From positions 1-64,000 of the forward strand of contig JAEYMI010000029.1 of the NCBI GenBank assembly GCA_023461275.1: a stretch of 64,000 nt of DNA. The letters run 5' to 3'. The notes under the pieces were generated by a model, which saw only the letters and a list, made by a program, of their open reading frames with translations, made no database searches and was not told the origin of the DNA. This DNA comes from Actinomycetes bacterium (lineage in GTDB: Bacteria > Actinomycetota > Actinomycetes > Mycobacteriales > Mycobacteriaceae). Below are positions 42,642-51,147 of the stretch, in pieces (the stretch's first letter is position 1; each line of letters opens with the position of its first letter). Position numbers and translations under genes: made by a program.

Positions 42642-43682
42642 ATGACACTCGCATCCGCACCGATACCCGGTCAGCTGACTCCGGCCGCGGCAGCGTATCT
42701 CGCACAGCCGGTGAATCACCTGGCGAATCTGCCATGGCCGTTTCCTGATGAGGCCGACGAGTTCCACTACACCGTCAACGTCGAGCCCGCTCGGGTGCCG
42801 CACGCGACCCGCGGCGGCGAGTGGGGCAGGCACCTGGTCGATCTCGGCGGTGCCGAGTACCCGGCGATCATGGCCGAACGTCGACGCATCCTCGACGAGG
42901 ACCCGACGCGGGTGCGCATCATGGGCGGCATGGAACCGGCCTGCTGGGACCTGCTGCTCTACTATCTGCGCGATCTGTCGTTGTCCTACCCCGATGTCAT
43001 GCACCTCACTGATCTCGGCGGCCGGGAATTCCACTGGCGCAACGACCTTCTCGGCACCGACGCCACTTTCGTGCTCGGCGATGCCACCTCGCTGCCGAAC
43101 GGTCCGATGGACTTCCTGGCGCGTGAGGTCCCCGACGACCTGCTGCTCGTCGTCGAACGCGACGGCCGCCTCTACTTCGACGCCGGGATCGTCACCTTCG
43201 CCGCGGCGTGGTCAGTGGCCTTCGACGTCGGCATGGATATGTATGAAATCCATGCTCCGGTACCGGGTCTCATCCGCGATGGCATCGTCGCCCGCGCCGA
43301 ACAGTTCCTACGTCGGGTACCCGCCGATCAGGTCTACCGCCGGGTGAATTGGACACTGTCGGCCAGCGATTCGCACAAACTCGACGTCAGCCTCGAACAG
43401 CTGCCGGAGTGGGGCCTCGATGTGCCGCGGATGGTGGCCGACAAGGACTTCGGACGAGCCAGGTTGCGTATCGAACTCGAGCACTTCGTGCGGTTGCCGA
43501 TGTCGGGGGCGGTGACCTTCAACATCCGCACCTTCATGGCCAGCCTCGACGAGATCCGCGCCATCGGCGAGTGGGCCCGACAGTTGGCCACCGTGATCGA
43601 GACCCTCGATCCCGCCATCGCCGCCTACAAGGGATTCCTCGACTATCGCGACGACGTCGTCGCCTACCTCCGCGCTCAATGA
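42642..43682 (+). CDS. DmmC-type heme-dependent oxidative N-demethylase (copy C2)
   Basis: 346 residues, DUF3445. NLPWPFPDEADEFHYTVNVEP, MGGMEPACWDLLLYYLRDLS and FLRRVPADQVYRRVNWTLS align with the N-terminal part of the 40051 protein, so the two are paralogs. It is the catalytic subunit that oxidises secondary amines to primary amine plus formaldehyde. No fused DmmA domain here. A GGGGAAACCG stretch precedes the ATG. It lies 27 bp after B2 and 77 bp before amt. Confidence 0.82.
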   Translation: MTLASAPIPGQLTPAAAAYLAQPVNHLANLPWPFPDEADEFHYTVNVEPARVPHATRGGEWGRHLVDLGGAEYPAIMAERRRILDEDPTRVRIMGGMEPACWDLLLYYLRDLSLSYPDVMHLTDLGGREFHWRNDLLGTDATFVLGDATSLPNGPMDFLAREVPDDLLLVVERDGRLYFDAGIVTFAAAWSVAFDVGMDMYEIHAPVPGLIRDGIVARAEQFLRRVPADQVYRRVNWTLSASDSHKLDVSLEQLPEWGLDVPRMVADKDFGRARLRIELEHFVRLPMSGAVTFNIRTFMASLDEIRAIGEWARQLATVIETLDPAIAAYKGFLDYRDDVVAYLRAQ

Positions 43683-43759
43683 CGAGCACCATCCACTGCC
43701 ATCCGGCCTGACCCGAAACATTCACCACCACAATCAGATCAAGCGAAAGACAGATCACT

Positions 43760-45106
43760 ATGGAACCAGTACTCGCCACCAACGCCGATTTGGCGTGGAT
43801 GCTCGCGGCATTCGTCTTCGTGCTGCTCATGTTTCCCGGCCTGGCCCTCTACTACGGCGGCATGGTCGGCTCGCGCAACATCCTGAACATGATGACCATG
43901 GTGATGGCGACCCTCGGCATCACCTGCGTGCTCTATGTGCTCTACGGCCACGGTCTGGTGCTCGGCCCGTCGGTGAAGGGCTGGGGTGTCATCGGGAATC
44001 CGATGGACTACATCGGGCTCGGATCGCATCTCACCGATGACAAATCCGGCGGTGTCCAAGTGGTGTACCTGGCCGCGTGGATGATCCTGTTCGCCGGCCT
44101 GACCGTCGGCATCGTCGCCAGCGGTGCGGCCGGGCGAATGAAGTTCAGCGCGTGGCTGATCTTCACCCCGATCTGGTTGACCCTGGTGTATTTCCCGGTG
44201 GCGCACTGGGTTTTCGCCGCCGACGGTGACGGGTTCTCCGGTGGCTTCCTGCTGAACAAGATCGGTGTACACGACTACGCAGGTGGTACCGCGGTGCACA
44301 TGAACTCCGGAGTCGCGGCGCTGGCACTTGCCTTGGTGCTCGGTGCGCGTCGTCGAAAGATGGAGCGGCCCAACAATGTTCCGCTCGCCCTGCTCGGTGG
44401 TGGCATCCTGTGGTTCGGGTGGATCGGCTTCAACGGCAGCTGTGCCCTCGGCGCCAACTTCTTGGCGCAGTACGTGGTGCTCAACACGCTGCTCGCCGGT
44501 GGCGCCGGAATGATCGGATTCTGTGTCATCGAGCGCTGGCGCGAAGGCCATGTCACCTCGCTGGGCATGATGACCGGCGCCATCGCCGGCCTCGTCGGAA
44601 TCACCCCGTCGGCCAACACGATGACGCCCCTCGGTGCGCTCGGCGTAGGCATCATCGCCAGTGGCGCAGTGGCATTCCTGCTCAGCTTCAAGTCCAAGAT
44701 GAAGGTCGACGACACGCTCGACGCGTTCGTGGTGCACGGCATGGGCGGCATCGTCGGCACCCTGTGCATCGTGTTGTTCGCCTCCGACGCGGCACCGGCC
44801 GGCATCCAGGGCATCCTGCTCGGCGGCGACTTCGACATCGTCTGGCGAGAGCTGGCGGGCATCGTCATCACCTGCACCTTCTCGTTCGTGATGACCTGGC
44901 TGATCGCGAAGGCGCTCGACAAGACCATCGGCCTGCGGGTCGACGAGGAGACCGAGGTGACCGGGCTGGATTCGACGATCCATGCCGAGACCGCCTACGA
45001 GATCCCGGCGGCCGGCGTCGGGCACGCACAGGGTCTGTCGACGACGATGATCTCGCGACTCGACGACGCCAGTGTTGCTGACGCGGAGACGATTTCGGCG
45101 CGCTGA
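43760..45106 (+). CDS. amt: Ammonium/methylammonium transporter Amt
   Basis: 448 residues, 11 membrane helices. The twin pore histidines are His180 (AGGTAVHMNSG) and His326 (FVVHGMGG), and the phenylalanine gate region (FNGSCALGANFLAQYVVLNT) is present. It carries NH4+/NH3 and often methylammonium, which fits this locus. The C-terminus is extended by about 30 residues. It ends the dmm transcription unit at a strong terminator (45134-45166). Confidence 0.93.
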   Translation: MEPVLATNADLAWMLAAFVFVLLMFPGLALYYGGMVGSRNILNMMTMVMATLGITCVLYVLYGHGLVLGPSVKGWGVIGNPMDYIGLGSHLTDDKSGGVQVVYLAAWMILFAGLTVGIVASGAAGRMKFSAWLIFTPIWLTLVYFPVAHWVFAADGDGFSGGFLLNKIGVHDYAGGTAVHMNSGVAALALALVLGARRRKMERPNNVPLALLGGGILWFGWIGFNGSCALGANFLAQYVVLNTLLAGGAGMIGFCVIERWREGHVTSLGMMTGAIAGLVGITPSANTMTPLGALGVGIIASGAVAFLLSFKSKMKVDDTLDAFVVHGMGGIVGTLCIVLFASDAAPAGIQGILLGGDFDIVWRELAGIVITCTFSFVMTWLIAKALDKTIGLRVDEETEVTGLDSTIHAETAYEIPAAGVGHAQGLSTTMISRLDDASVADAETISAR

Positions 45107-45133
45107 CACACAATTATCACCATGAGCACGAAG

Positions 45134-45166
45134 GAGACCCGGGGGAGCAGCGCTTCCCCGGGTCTC
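45134..45166 (+). terminator. Intrinsic terminator after amt
   Basis: GAGACCCGGGG (45134-45144) pairs perfectly with CCCCGGGTCTC (45156-45166) around an 11-base loop, followed by TGCTTTCC. It is 28 bp after the amt stop and separates the dmm-amt operon from glnT. Confidence 0.85.
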
Positions 45167-45184
45167 TGCTTTCCGCCGGCCGAG

Positions 45185-45220
45185 TGGTCTCGATACCGCA
45201 CTCTCACGCGTCCGTAACGC
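45185..45220. repeat. Partial copy of the REP-like element
   Basis: TGGTCTCGATACCGC followed by a cgtaacgcg tail resembles one half of the element at 1838-1882. It lies just after the amt terminator. Confidence 0.4.
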
Positions 45221-45238
45221 GCCCGCAACACTCATCCC

Positions 45239-45268
45239 GTCTACTTAAAGTAGACAAAGTTTCACACG
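45239..45268. promoter_or_regulatory. Palindrome and shared element upstream of glnT
   Basis: GTCTACTT-A-AAGTAGAC (45239-45255) is a perfect 8-bp inverted repeat. Its right arm merges with the 20-bp element (45249-45268) also present at 37879-37898. TAGACA (45251) and CATACT (45275-45280), 18 bp apart, look like the promoter, so a protein bound to the palindrome would sit on the -35 box. Confidence 0.65.
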
Positions 45269-45310
45269 AGATGACATACTGATCTCGTCCACACCACATC
45301 GGAGAACCCC

Positions 45311-46666
45311 ATGACCGATTCACCCGACACCCCGGATCTTGCCGAGCTCTGTGCGGCCACCGACACCACGTTCATCCTCGCGCTCTTCGTCGATCTGCGT
45401 GGCAAGCCGTGCGCCAAGCTGGTGCCGGTGCAGGCCATCGACGAACTCGCCACCGACGGTGTGGGTTTCGCCGGTTACGCGGTCGGCGCGATGGGGCAGG
45501 AGCCCAAAGACCCTGACCTGATGGCGATTCCGGACCCGTCGTCGTTTCTGCCGGTGCCCTTCATCAAGGAGGGGCTGGCGATCGTGCACTGCGACCCGCA
45601 CGTCAACGGCAAGCCGTGGCCGTTCGCGCCCCGCAACATCCTCCGCTCGCTCATCGCGCAGGCGGCCGACGCCGGGTTCGAGCCGTGGGTCGGCGCCGAG
45701 GTGGAGTACTTCCTGCTCAAGCGCGCGGCGGACGGTTCGCTGGTGACCGCCGACGCCAACGACGACTCCGATCAACCGTGCTACGACGTGCGTGGCCTGA
45801 CCCGCATGTACGACCACCTGACCGCCGTGTCCACCGCCATGAACCAGCTCGGGTGGAGCAACTACGCCAATGACCACGAGGACGGCAACGGCCAGTTCGA
45901 GCAGAACTTCGCCTACGCCGACGCGCTGACCACCGCCGACCGCGTGATCACCCTGCGCTACCTGCTCTCCACGATCGCCGCCGAGCGCGGCATGATCGCC
46001 ACCTTCATGCCCAAGCCGTTTGCCGAGCGCACCGGATCAGGTCTGCACCTGCACATGTCGCTCACCTCGGCGGGCACCCCGGTGTTCCCGGCCGCGGCCG
46101 ACGAAGATGAGCGTGGCCTCGGATTGTCGCCCACCGCATACGGTTTCATCGGCGGCATCCTCGAGCACGCCTGCGCACTACAGGCCGTGATGGCGCCGAC
46201 GGTCAACTCCTACAAGCGAACCGGTGCGACGTCGACCCGATCGGGCGCGTCGTGGGCACCGCGTCGACCCACCTACGGCGGAAACGACCGCACCCACTTC
46301 ATCCGGGTGCCCGACCAGCAACGCGTCGAACTGCGCGGCGGTGACGGCTCGGCCAACCCGTACCTGGCGATCGCAGCGGCACTCGGCGCCGGACTCGACG
46401 GCATCAAGCGCTCGCTGGACCCCGGCGCTCTCGGCACCTGCCCTGACCACGTCTCCGAGCTTCCGCTGACCCTGCTGCACGCCGTCGACGCCCTTCGTGA
46501 GGATCGCGTGGTGACCGACGTGCTCGACGCCGCCATCGACGAGAGCTTCCCGGCCGACAAGCCGCCCGTCTCGGGCTACTTCTCCGACCTCAAACGCGAC
46601 GAGTTCTTCGCGTGGCACTCCGCGGTCTCGCCGTGGGAGGTCGACCAGTACCTCACCGCTTTCTGA
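45311..46666 (+). CDS. glnT: GlnT / gamma-glutamylmethylamide synthetase-type ligase
   Basis: 451 residues of the glutamine-synthetase fold. AEVEYFLLKR carries the first catalytic Glu pair, ANDHEDGNGQFEQNF the second, GSGLHLHMSL the metal and ATP site, and VELRGGDGSANPYLA the C-terminal Arg/Glu motif. Next to GlxBCD and methylamine genes it is likely GmaS, which joins glutamate and methylamine. Plain glutamine synthesis remains possible. ATG at 45311. Confidence 0.88.
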   Translation: MTDSPDTPDLAELCAATDTTFILALFVDLRGKPCAKLVPVQAIDELATDGVGFAGYAVGAMGQEPKDPDLMAIPDPSSFLPVPFIKEGLAIVHCDPHVNGKPWPFAPRNILRSLIAQAADAGFEPWVGAEVEYFLLKRAADGSLVTADANDDSDQPCYDVRGLTRMYDHLTAVSTAMNQLGWSNYANDHEDGNGQFEQNFAYADALTTADRVITLRYLLSTIAAERGMIATFMPKPFAERTGSGLHLHMSLTSAGTPVFPAAADEDERGLGLSPTAYGFIGGILEHACALQAVMAPTVNSYKRTGATSTRSGASWAPRRPTYGGNDRTHFIRVPDQQRVELRGGDGSANPYLAIAAALGAGLDGIKRSLDPGALGTCPDHVSELPLTLLHAVDALREDRVVTDVLDAAIDESFPADKPPVSGYFSDLKRDEFFAWHSAVSPWEVDQYLTAF

Positions 46667-46757
46667 ACCGTCGAGGTTTCGGTGCAGCGAAGCACCCGAG
46701 ATCTCAATCAACCAGTCCACCAACACCTCTCACCACACTTGCGAAAGGACTCTTACG

Positions 46758-47654
46758 ATGTGCGGAATCGTCGGGTTGCATCTGCGCAACCCCGACCTCT
46801 ACCCCCGGCTGGGCGAACTGCTCAGCGGGATGCTCGGCGAAATGCAGGATCGCGGAGCGGATTCGGCCGGTATCGCAGTCTACGGCCATCCGGAATGGGC
46901 ACCGCCCGGCCACGGATGTGTCTGTCTGCTGGAATGTGACGCCGAACCGTCGGCCGCAGCCGATACCGTCGGCGCCGCGGTCGGTACCACGGTGAGCGCC
47001 AAGCTCGTCGACGACACCCTGGTGCTCTCGGCCCCGATCGACTCCGCAGAATTGCTGGCAGCCGCGCGCGCGTCGTTCCCCGACGCGCTGGTGGCCGGCT
47101 TCGGCGCCGACCTCACCGTCCTCAAAGGTGTTGGCGCACCACGTGATCTGGCCACCCGCTGGGGGCTGGCAGGTGCCACCGGATGGCAGGGCGTCGGGCA
47201 TACCAGGATGGCCACCGAATCGGCAGTCACCGCCTCGGGTGCCCACCCCTTCGCCGTCGGACCCGAGCAGTGCCTGGTGCACAACGGTTCCTTCTCCAAC
47301 CACGCCAGCATCCGACGCGACCTGCGCGCTGCCGGAATCGAATTCGACAGCGAGAACGACACCGAGGTGGGTGCTCGCTTCGTCGCCCATCAGCTCGCGC
47401 AGGGTAAGGACATCGAGACCGCCCTCAAGGAGCTGTACGGCACCTTCGACGGGTTCTACACGCTGCTGGTCTCCAACCACGACTCCTTCGCCGTGGTGCG
47501 AGACGCCATCGCCTGCAAACCCGCAGTGATCGCCGAGACCGACGACTGGGTCGCGATGGCCAGCGAATACCGGGCCCTGGCGCACCTGCCGGGCGTCGAC
47601 AACGCACGTATCTGGGAACCCGAGCCGGAGGTGGTCTACGCATGGACACGCTGA
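46758..47654 (+). CDS. glxB: Class-II glutamine amidotransferase domain protein (GlxB / MgsA)
   Basis: 298 residues starting MCGIVGLHLR. Cys2 is the N-terminal nucleophile, and QDRGADSAGIAVY and LVHNGSFSNHASIRRDL are the Ntn-hydrolase motifs. It releases an amino or methylamino group from glutamine or gamma-glutamylmethylamide for the synthase GlxD. AAAGGA precedes the ATG. It overlaps glxC by 13 bp, so they are co-translated. First of three genes that correspond to N-methylglutamate synthase. Confidence 0.88.
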   Translation: MCGIVGLHLRNPDLYPRLGELLSGMLGEMQDRGADSAGIAVYGHPEWAPPGHGCVCLLECDAEPSAAADTVGAAVGTTVSAKLVDDTLVLSAPIDSAELLAAARASFPDALVAGFGADLTVLKGVGAPRDLATRWGLAGATGWQGVGHTRMATESAVTASGAHPFAVGPEQCLVHNGSFSNHASIRRDLRAAGIEFDSENDTEVGARFVAHQLAQGKDIETALKELYGTFDGFYTLLVSNHDSFAVVRDAIACKPAVIAETDDWVAMASEYRALAHLPGVDNARIWEPEPEVVYAWTR

Positions 47655-48331
47655 ACCCCAACACATTCGATCTCGCCACCACATCGCTGCGGGACGTCAA
47701 TGGTGCTCTGCACCAGGACATCTCGGGCGAGGTGACGATCGACAATCCGGCCGGCGCGCACAGCGTCGCCGCCGGAGTGAACGCACCGGTGAAGATCACC
47801 ATCAACGGGCACGTCGGCTACTACGCGGCCGGTATGAACCAGCGGGCCGAGGTCGTCATCAACGGCAACGCCGGCACCGGCGTCGCGGAGAACATGATGA
47901 GCGGCACCGTCGTGGTGAAGGGCAACGCCTCCCAGTCGGCCGGCGCCACCGCCCACGGCGGCCTGCTCGTCATCGAGGGTGACGCCGCCGCGCGATGTGG
48001 CATCTCGATGAAGGGCGTCGACATCGTCGTCGGCGGAAACGTCGGGCACAACAGTGCATTCATGGCCCAGGCCGGCCGGATGGTGGTCCGCGGCGACGCA
48101 GGGGACGGACTCGGTGACTCCATCTACGAGACCCGGCTCTACGTCCGCGGATCGGTGTCCTCCCTCGGCGCCGACTGCGTCGCCAAGCCGATGCGCGCCG
48201 AGCACCTCGAAGAGCTCGCCGGACTGCTGAAGGCGGCCGGGTTCAAGGACGATGACCCGGCGACCTACACCCGCTACGGCTCGGCCCGGACCCTGTATCA
48301 CTTCCATTCCGATAACACGTCGGCCTACTGA
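47642..48331 (+). CDS. glxC: GXGXG-motif subunit (GlxC / MgsB)
   Basis: 229 residues built of repeated beta-helix turns, as in the C-terminal domain of glutamate synthase GltB (ITINGHVGYYAAGMNQRAEVVING and VVVKGNASQSAGATAHGG). It has no catalytic residues and bridges GlxB and GlxD in the complex. It overlaps glxB by 13 bp. The gap to glxD is 133 bp and contains a folded leader. Confidence 0.87.
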   Translation: MDTLNPNTFDLATTSLRDVNGALHQDISGEVTIDNPAGAHSVAAGVNAPVKITINGHVGYYAAGMNQRAEVVINGNAGTGVAENMMSGTVVVKGNASQSAGATAHGGLLVIEGDAAARCGISMKGVDIVVGGNVGHNSAFMAQAGRMVVRGDAGDGLGDSIYETRLYVRGSVSSLGADCVAKPMRAEHLEELAGLLKAAGFKDDDPATYTRYGSARTLYHFHSDNTSAY

Positions 48332-48365
48332 ACCGGCTTACTGGCCACGCCCACCCACCGCCCCG

Positions 48366-48440
48366 CCCTGAAAACCACACACCACCAGCCTCTGACAGCG
48401 ATATGTCCACGAGCGTCCGCTCTCGGGTGGTTTTTCAGGG
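48366..48440 (+). ncRNA. Candidate structured leader upstream of glxD (three-way junction)
   Basis: CCCTGAAAACCAC (48366-48378) can pair with GTGGTTTTTCAGGG (48427-48440) with a single bulge. Inside, GACA-GCGATA-TGTC (48394-48407) and GAGC-GTCC-GCTC (48411-48422) form two smaller hairpins. The element ends 24 bp before the glxD ATG and just ahead of its ribosome site. It could be a riboswitch, attenuator or processing site. No known class is recognised. Confidence 0.5.
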
Positions 48441-48464
48441 AGGCTCCCGACTTCGGAGACGTAC

Positions 48465-49814
48465 ATGACGCACCCACAACCACTCAGCAACTCCCAGCGC
48501 GGACTCGTCGAGTCCGCGACCTTCGACCGCACCACCATCGCCGCCATCCAGCGCGCAGCGGCCACCGGCATCTACGACATCCGCGGGTGGGGTGCCAAGC
48601 GCAAGCTCCCGCACTTCGACGACCTGCTGTTCCTCGGCGCGTCGATGTCCCGGTACCCACTCGAGGGTTACCGGGAGCGCTGCGACACCGACGTCGTGCT
48701 CGGGGCCAAGAACGCCAAGTATCCGCTGCACCTGGATATTCCGGTCACCATCGCGGGCATGAGCTTCGGGGCTCTTTCCGGCGCGGCCAAGGAAGCGCTC
48801 GGGCGCGGCGCATCGGAGGTCGGCACGTCCACCACCACCGGCGACGGCGGAATGACCCCGGAAGAACGTGGCCAGTCCAAACATCTGGTCTACCAATACC
48901 TTCCGTCGCGGTACGGCATGAATCCCGACGACCTGCGTCGCGCCGATGCCATCGAGATCGTGCTCGGCCAAGGCGCCAAGCCCGGCGGCGGCGGAATGCT
49001 GTTGGGGCAGAAGATCTCCGAGCGCGTCGCCGAGATGCGCACCCTGCCCGAGGGCATCGATCAGCGCAGCGCCTGCCGTCACCCGGACTGGACCGGACCC
49101 GACGACCTGGCCATCAAGATCAACGAACTCCGCGAGATCACCGACTGGGAGAAGCCGATCTACGTCAAGGTCGGCGCCACCCGCACCTACTACGACGTCA
49201 AGCTCGCCGTGCATTCCGGTGCCGACGTGGTGGTGGTCGATGGCATGCAGGGCGGCACCGCCGCCACCCAGGACGTCTTCATCGAGCACGTCGGTATTCC
49301 GACGCTGGCCGCGATTCCGCAAGCGGTGCAGGCACTTCAGGAACTCGGTGTGCATCGTCAGGGCAAGGATGGCGTGCAGCTGATCGTGTCCGGCGGCATC
49401 CGAAACGGTGCCGACGTCGCCAAGGCGATGGCGCTGGGCGCCGATGCGGTGGCCATCGGTACCGCCGCGCTGATCGCCCTGGGCGACAACGATCCCCGCT
49501 ACGAGAAGGAATACGAGGCACTCGGCTCGGCCGCCGGCTTCTACGACGACTTCCAGGACGGTAAGGACCCGGCAGGCATCACCACCCAGGACCCGGAACT
49601 GTCCGCCCGACTCGACCCGGTCGCGGCCGGTGGTCGGCTGGCCAACTTCCTGCGGGTGATGACCATGGAGGCGCAGACCATCGCGCGCGCCTGCGGCAAG
49701 GCGCACCTGCAGCACCTCGAACCCGAAGATCTGGTGGCCATCTCGATCGAGGCGTCGGCGATGGCCCGCGTGCCGCTGGCCGGCACGTCGTGGATTCCGG
49801 GAGCCGGGCTGTGA
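48465..49814 (+). CDS. glxD: FMN-binding glutamate synthase family protein (GlxD / MgsC)
   Basis: 449 residues, the synthase TIM barrel. GMSFGALSGAAKEALGRGA near residue 100 and YVKVGATRTYYDVKLAV, DGMQGGTAATQ and SGGIRNGADVAKAMALGADAV are the FMN and 2-oxoglutarate sites. With GlxB and GlxC it should make N-methylglutamate or glutamate. The ATG at 48465 has CGGAGA upstream. The stop overlaps the next gene (GTGA). Frames on the opposite strand are shadows. Confidence 0.9.
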   Translation: MTHPQPLSNSQRGLVESATFDRTTIAAIQRAAATGIYDIRGWGAKRKLPHFDDLLFLGASMSRYPLEGYRERCDTDVVLGAKNAKYPLHLDIPVTIAGMSFGALSGAAKEALGRGASEVGTSTTTGDGGMTPEERGQSKHLVYQYLPSRYGMNPDDLRRADAIEIVLGQGAKPGGGGMLLGQKISERVAEMRTLPEGIDQRSACRHPDWTGPDDLAIKINELREITDWEKPIYVKVGATRTYYDVKLAVHSGADVVVVDGMQGGTAATQDVFIEHVGIPTLAAIPQAVQALQELGVHRQGKDGVQLIVSGGIRNGADVAKAMALGADAVAIGTAALIALGDNDPRYEKEYEALGSAAGFYDDFQDGKDPAGITTQDPELSARLDPVAAGGRLANFLRVMTMEAQTIARACGKAHLQHLEPEDLVAISIEASAMARVPLAGTSWIPGAGL

Positions 49815-51046
49815 GTGAGACCGAAGTCCCACGGACTTTTAATCCGCAGTCCATCAGATCGGCGGAGACCGCATCCATCGTCATCGTCGGCGGCGGCCTG
49901 GAAGGGGTCGCCACTGCGTGGGCGCTGAGCCAGCGCGGCATCACCGATGTCGTCGTCTGTGAGCGCGATACCGTCGGCGGCGGCATGACCGGCAAGTCGT
50001 CGGGCATTGTGCGTTGCCACTACGGGGTCAGCTCGCTGGCCGCGATGGCCGCTGTCGGCCTCGAGGTGTTCGAGAAGGCGGAGGAGATCTTCGGCACCGA
50101 CATCGGGTTCCGGCAGACCGGCTACGTCGTCGGCGTCGGCGAGGCCAACGTCGAGAGCATGCGCAAAAGCCTTGCCGCCCAACGTGCTGTCGGAGTGCAG
50201 ACCGAGGAGATCACCGTCGACGAGGTCGCGAAGATGTGGCCGACCGCCGATCTCGAACCGTTCGCCGCGTTCGGCTGGGAGGAACGTGGCGGTTACGGTG
50301 ACGCCTATCAGACCGCGCAGGCTTTCGCCGCGTCGGCACGTGCCGCCGGCGTCCGAATCCGGCAGGGCACCAGCGTATCCGGGCTCATCGTCGACGGTGA
50401 GAAAGTCACCGGCGTCACCCTGGCCGACGGCTCGTCGATCTCGGCGGACACCGTGGTGGTGGCCACCGGGGTGTGGACCAAGCCGTTCCTGGCGGCACAC
50501 GGCATCGACGTGCCGATCGAGGTACATCGCGAACAGATCGTCATGATCGACCCGGGTGAGGACCTCGGCGCGGTGCCGGTGTTCTCCGATCTCGTGTCAC
50601 TGCAATATGTTCGGCCCGATGTGCGCGGCGAAATCCTGTTCGGCAACAGTGATCTCAAGGAGCTCGACGTCGCCGACCCTGATCGCTACAACAACCGTGC
50701 CGACGGTGAGTTCATCGAGATGACCGTCGACAAGGTGGGCACCCGCTTCCCCGGGTTCGCCGCGCCGTCGATCACCACCAGCTACGCGGGCTGCTACGAC
50801 GTGACCCCGGACTGGAATCCGATCATCTCGCGCGGGCCGCTCGACGGGCTCGTCATCGCCGCCGGCTTCTCCGGGCACGGGTTCAAGATCTCGCCGGCCG
50901 TCGGACGTCTGGTCGCCGACATCGTCGTCGACGATCACAGCAACGATCCGCGCATCCCGGAGACGGATTTCCGTTTCTCCCGGTTTACCGAGGGTGATCT
51001 GCTGAAGACCCCGTTCCCGTACGTCGGTGCGGGCGAGATGCGCTGA
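49811..51046 (+). CDS. FAD-dependent amine oxidoreductase (DAO family, sarcosine oxidase beta-like)
   Basis: 411 residues. FAD motif VGGGLEGVATAWAL is at residues 26-39, and GGGMTGKSSGIVRCHYG and AAGFSGHGFKISPAVGRLVA mark the sarcosine oxidase / DAO family. After GlxBCD it is probably the N-methylglutamate oxidising enzyme that returns glutamate and a C1 unit, although the classical N-methylglutamate dehydrogenase has four subunits. Start GTG at 49811 overlaps the glxD stop. Confidence 0.85.
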   Translation: MSETEVPRTFNPQSIRSAETASIVIVGGGLEGVATAWALSQRGITDVVVCERDTVGGGMTGKSSGIVRCHYGVSSLAAMAAVGLEVFEKAEEIFGTDIGFRQTGYVVGVGEANVESMRKSLAAQRAVGVQTEEITVDEVAKMWPTADLEPFAAFGWEERGGYGDAYQTAQAFAASARAAGVRIRQGTSVSGLIVDGEKVTGVTLADGSSISADTVVVATGVWTKPFLAAHGIDVPIEVHREQIVMIDPGEDLGAVPVFSDLVSLQYVRPDVRGEILFGNSDLKELDVADPDRYNNRADGEFIEMTVDKVGTRFPGFAAPSITTSYAGCYDVTPDWNPIISRGPLDGLVIAAGFSGHGFKISPAVGRLVADIVVDDHSNDPRIPETDFRFSRFTEGDLLKTPFPYVGAGEMR

Positions 51047-51111
51047 GCGAGTCCGGAGTCGGTATGTGCGGACCCGGATCAGGACACGCTGCGCCCACCA
51101 AGGCGCGATTC

Positions 51112-51141
51112 CTGACAGTGAACTCTGACGGTCGATATGAT
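51112..51141 (+). promoter_or_regulatory. Promoter of the XRE-cupin regulator (leaderless)
   Basis: CTGACA (51112-51117) and TATGAT (51136-51141) are 18 bp apart. The regulator's GTG at 51148 is seven bases after the -10 box, with no ribosome site, so the message is probably leaderless. Confidence 0.55.
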
Positions 51142-51147
51142 TTCGGC

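Noticed and set aside
43739..45235. 498-residue frame opposite amt
   Set aside because: Antisense to an intact transporter, and Gly/His/Arg-rich with no membrane segments.
48435..49832. 465-residue frame opposite glxD
   Set aside because: Shadow of the FMN synthase gene.
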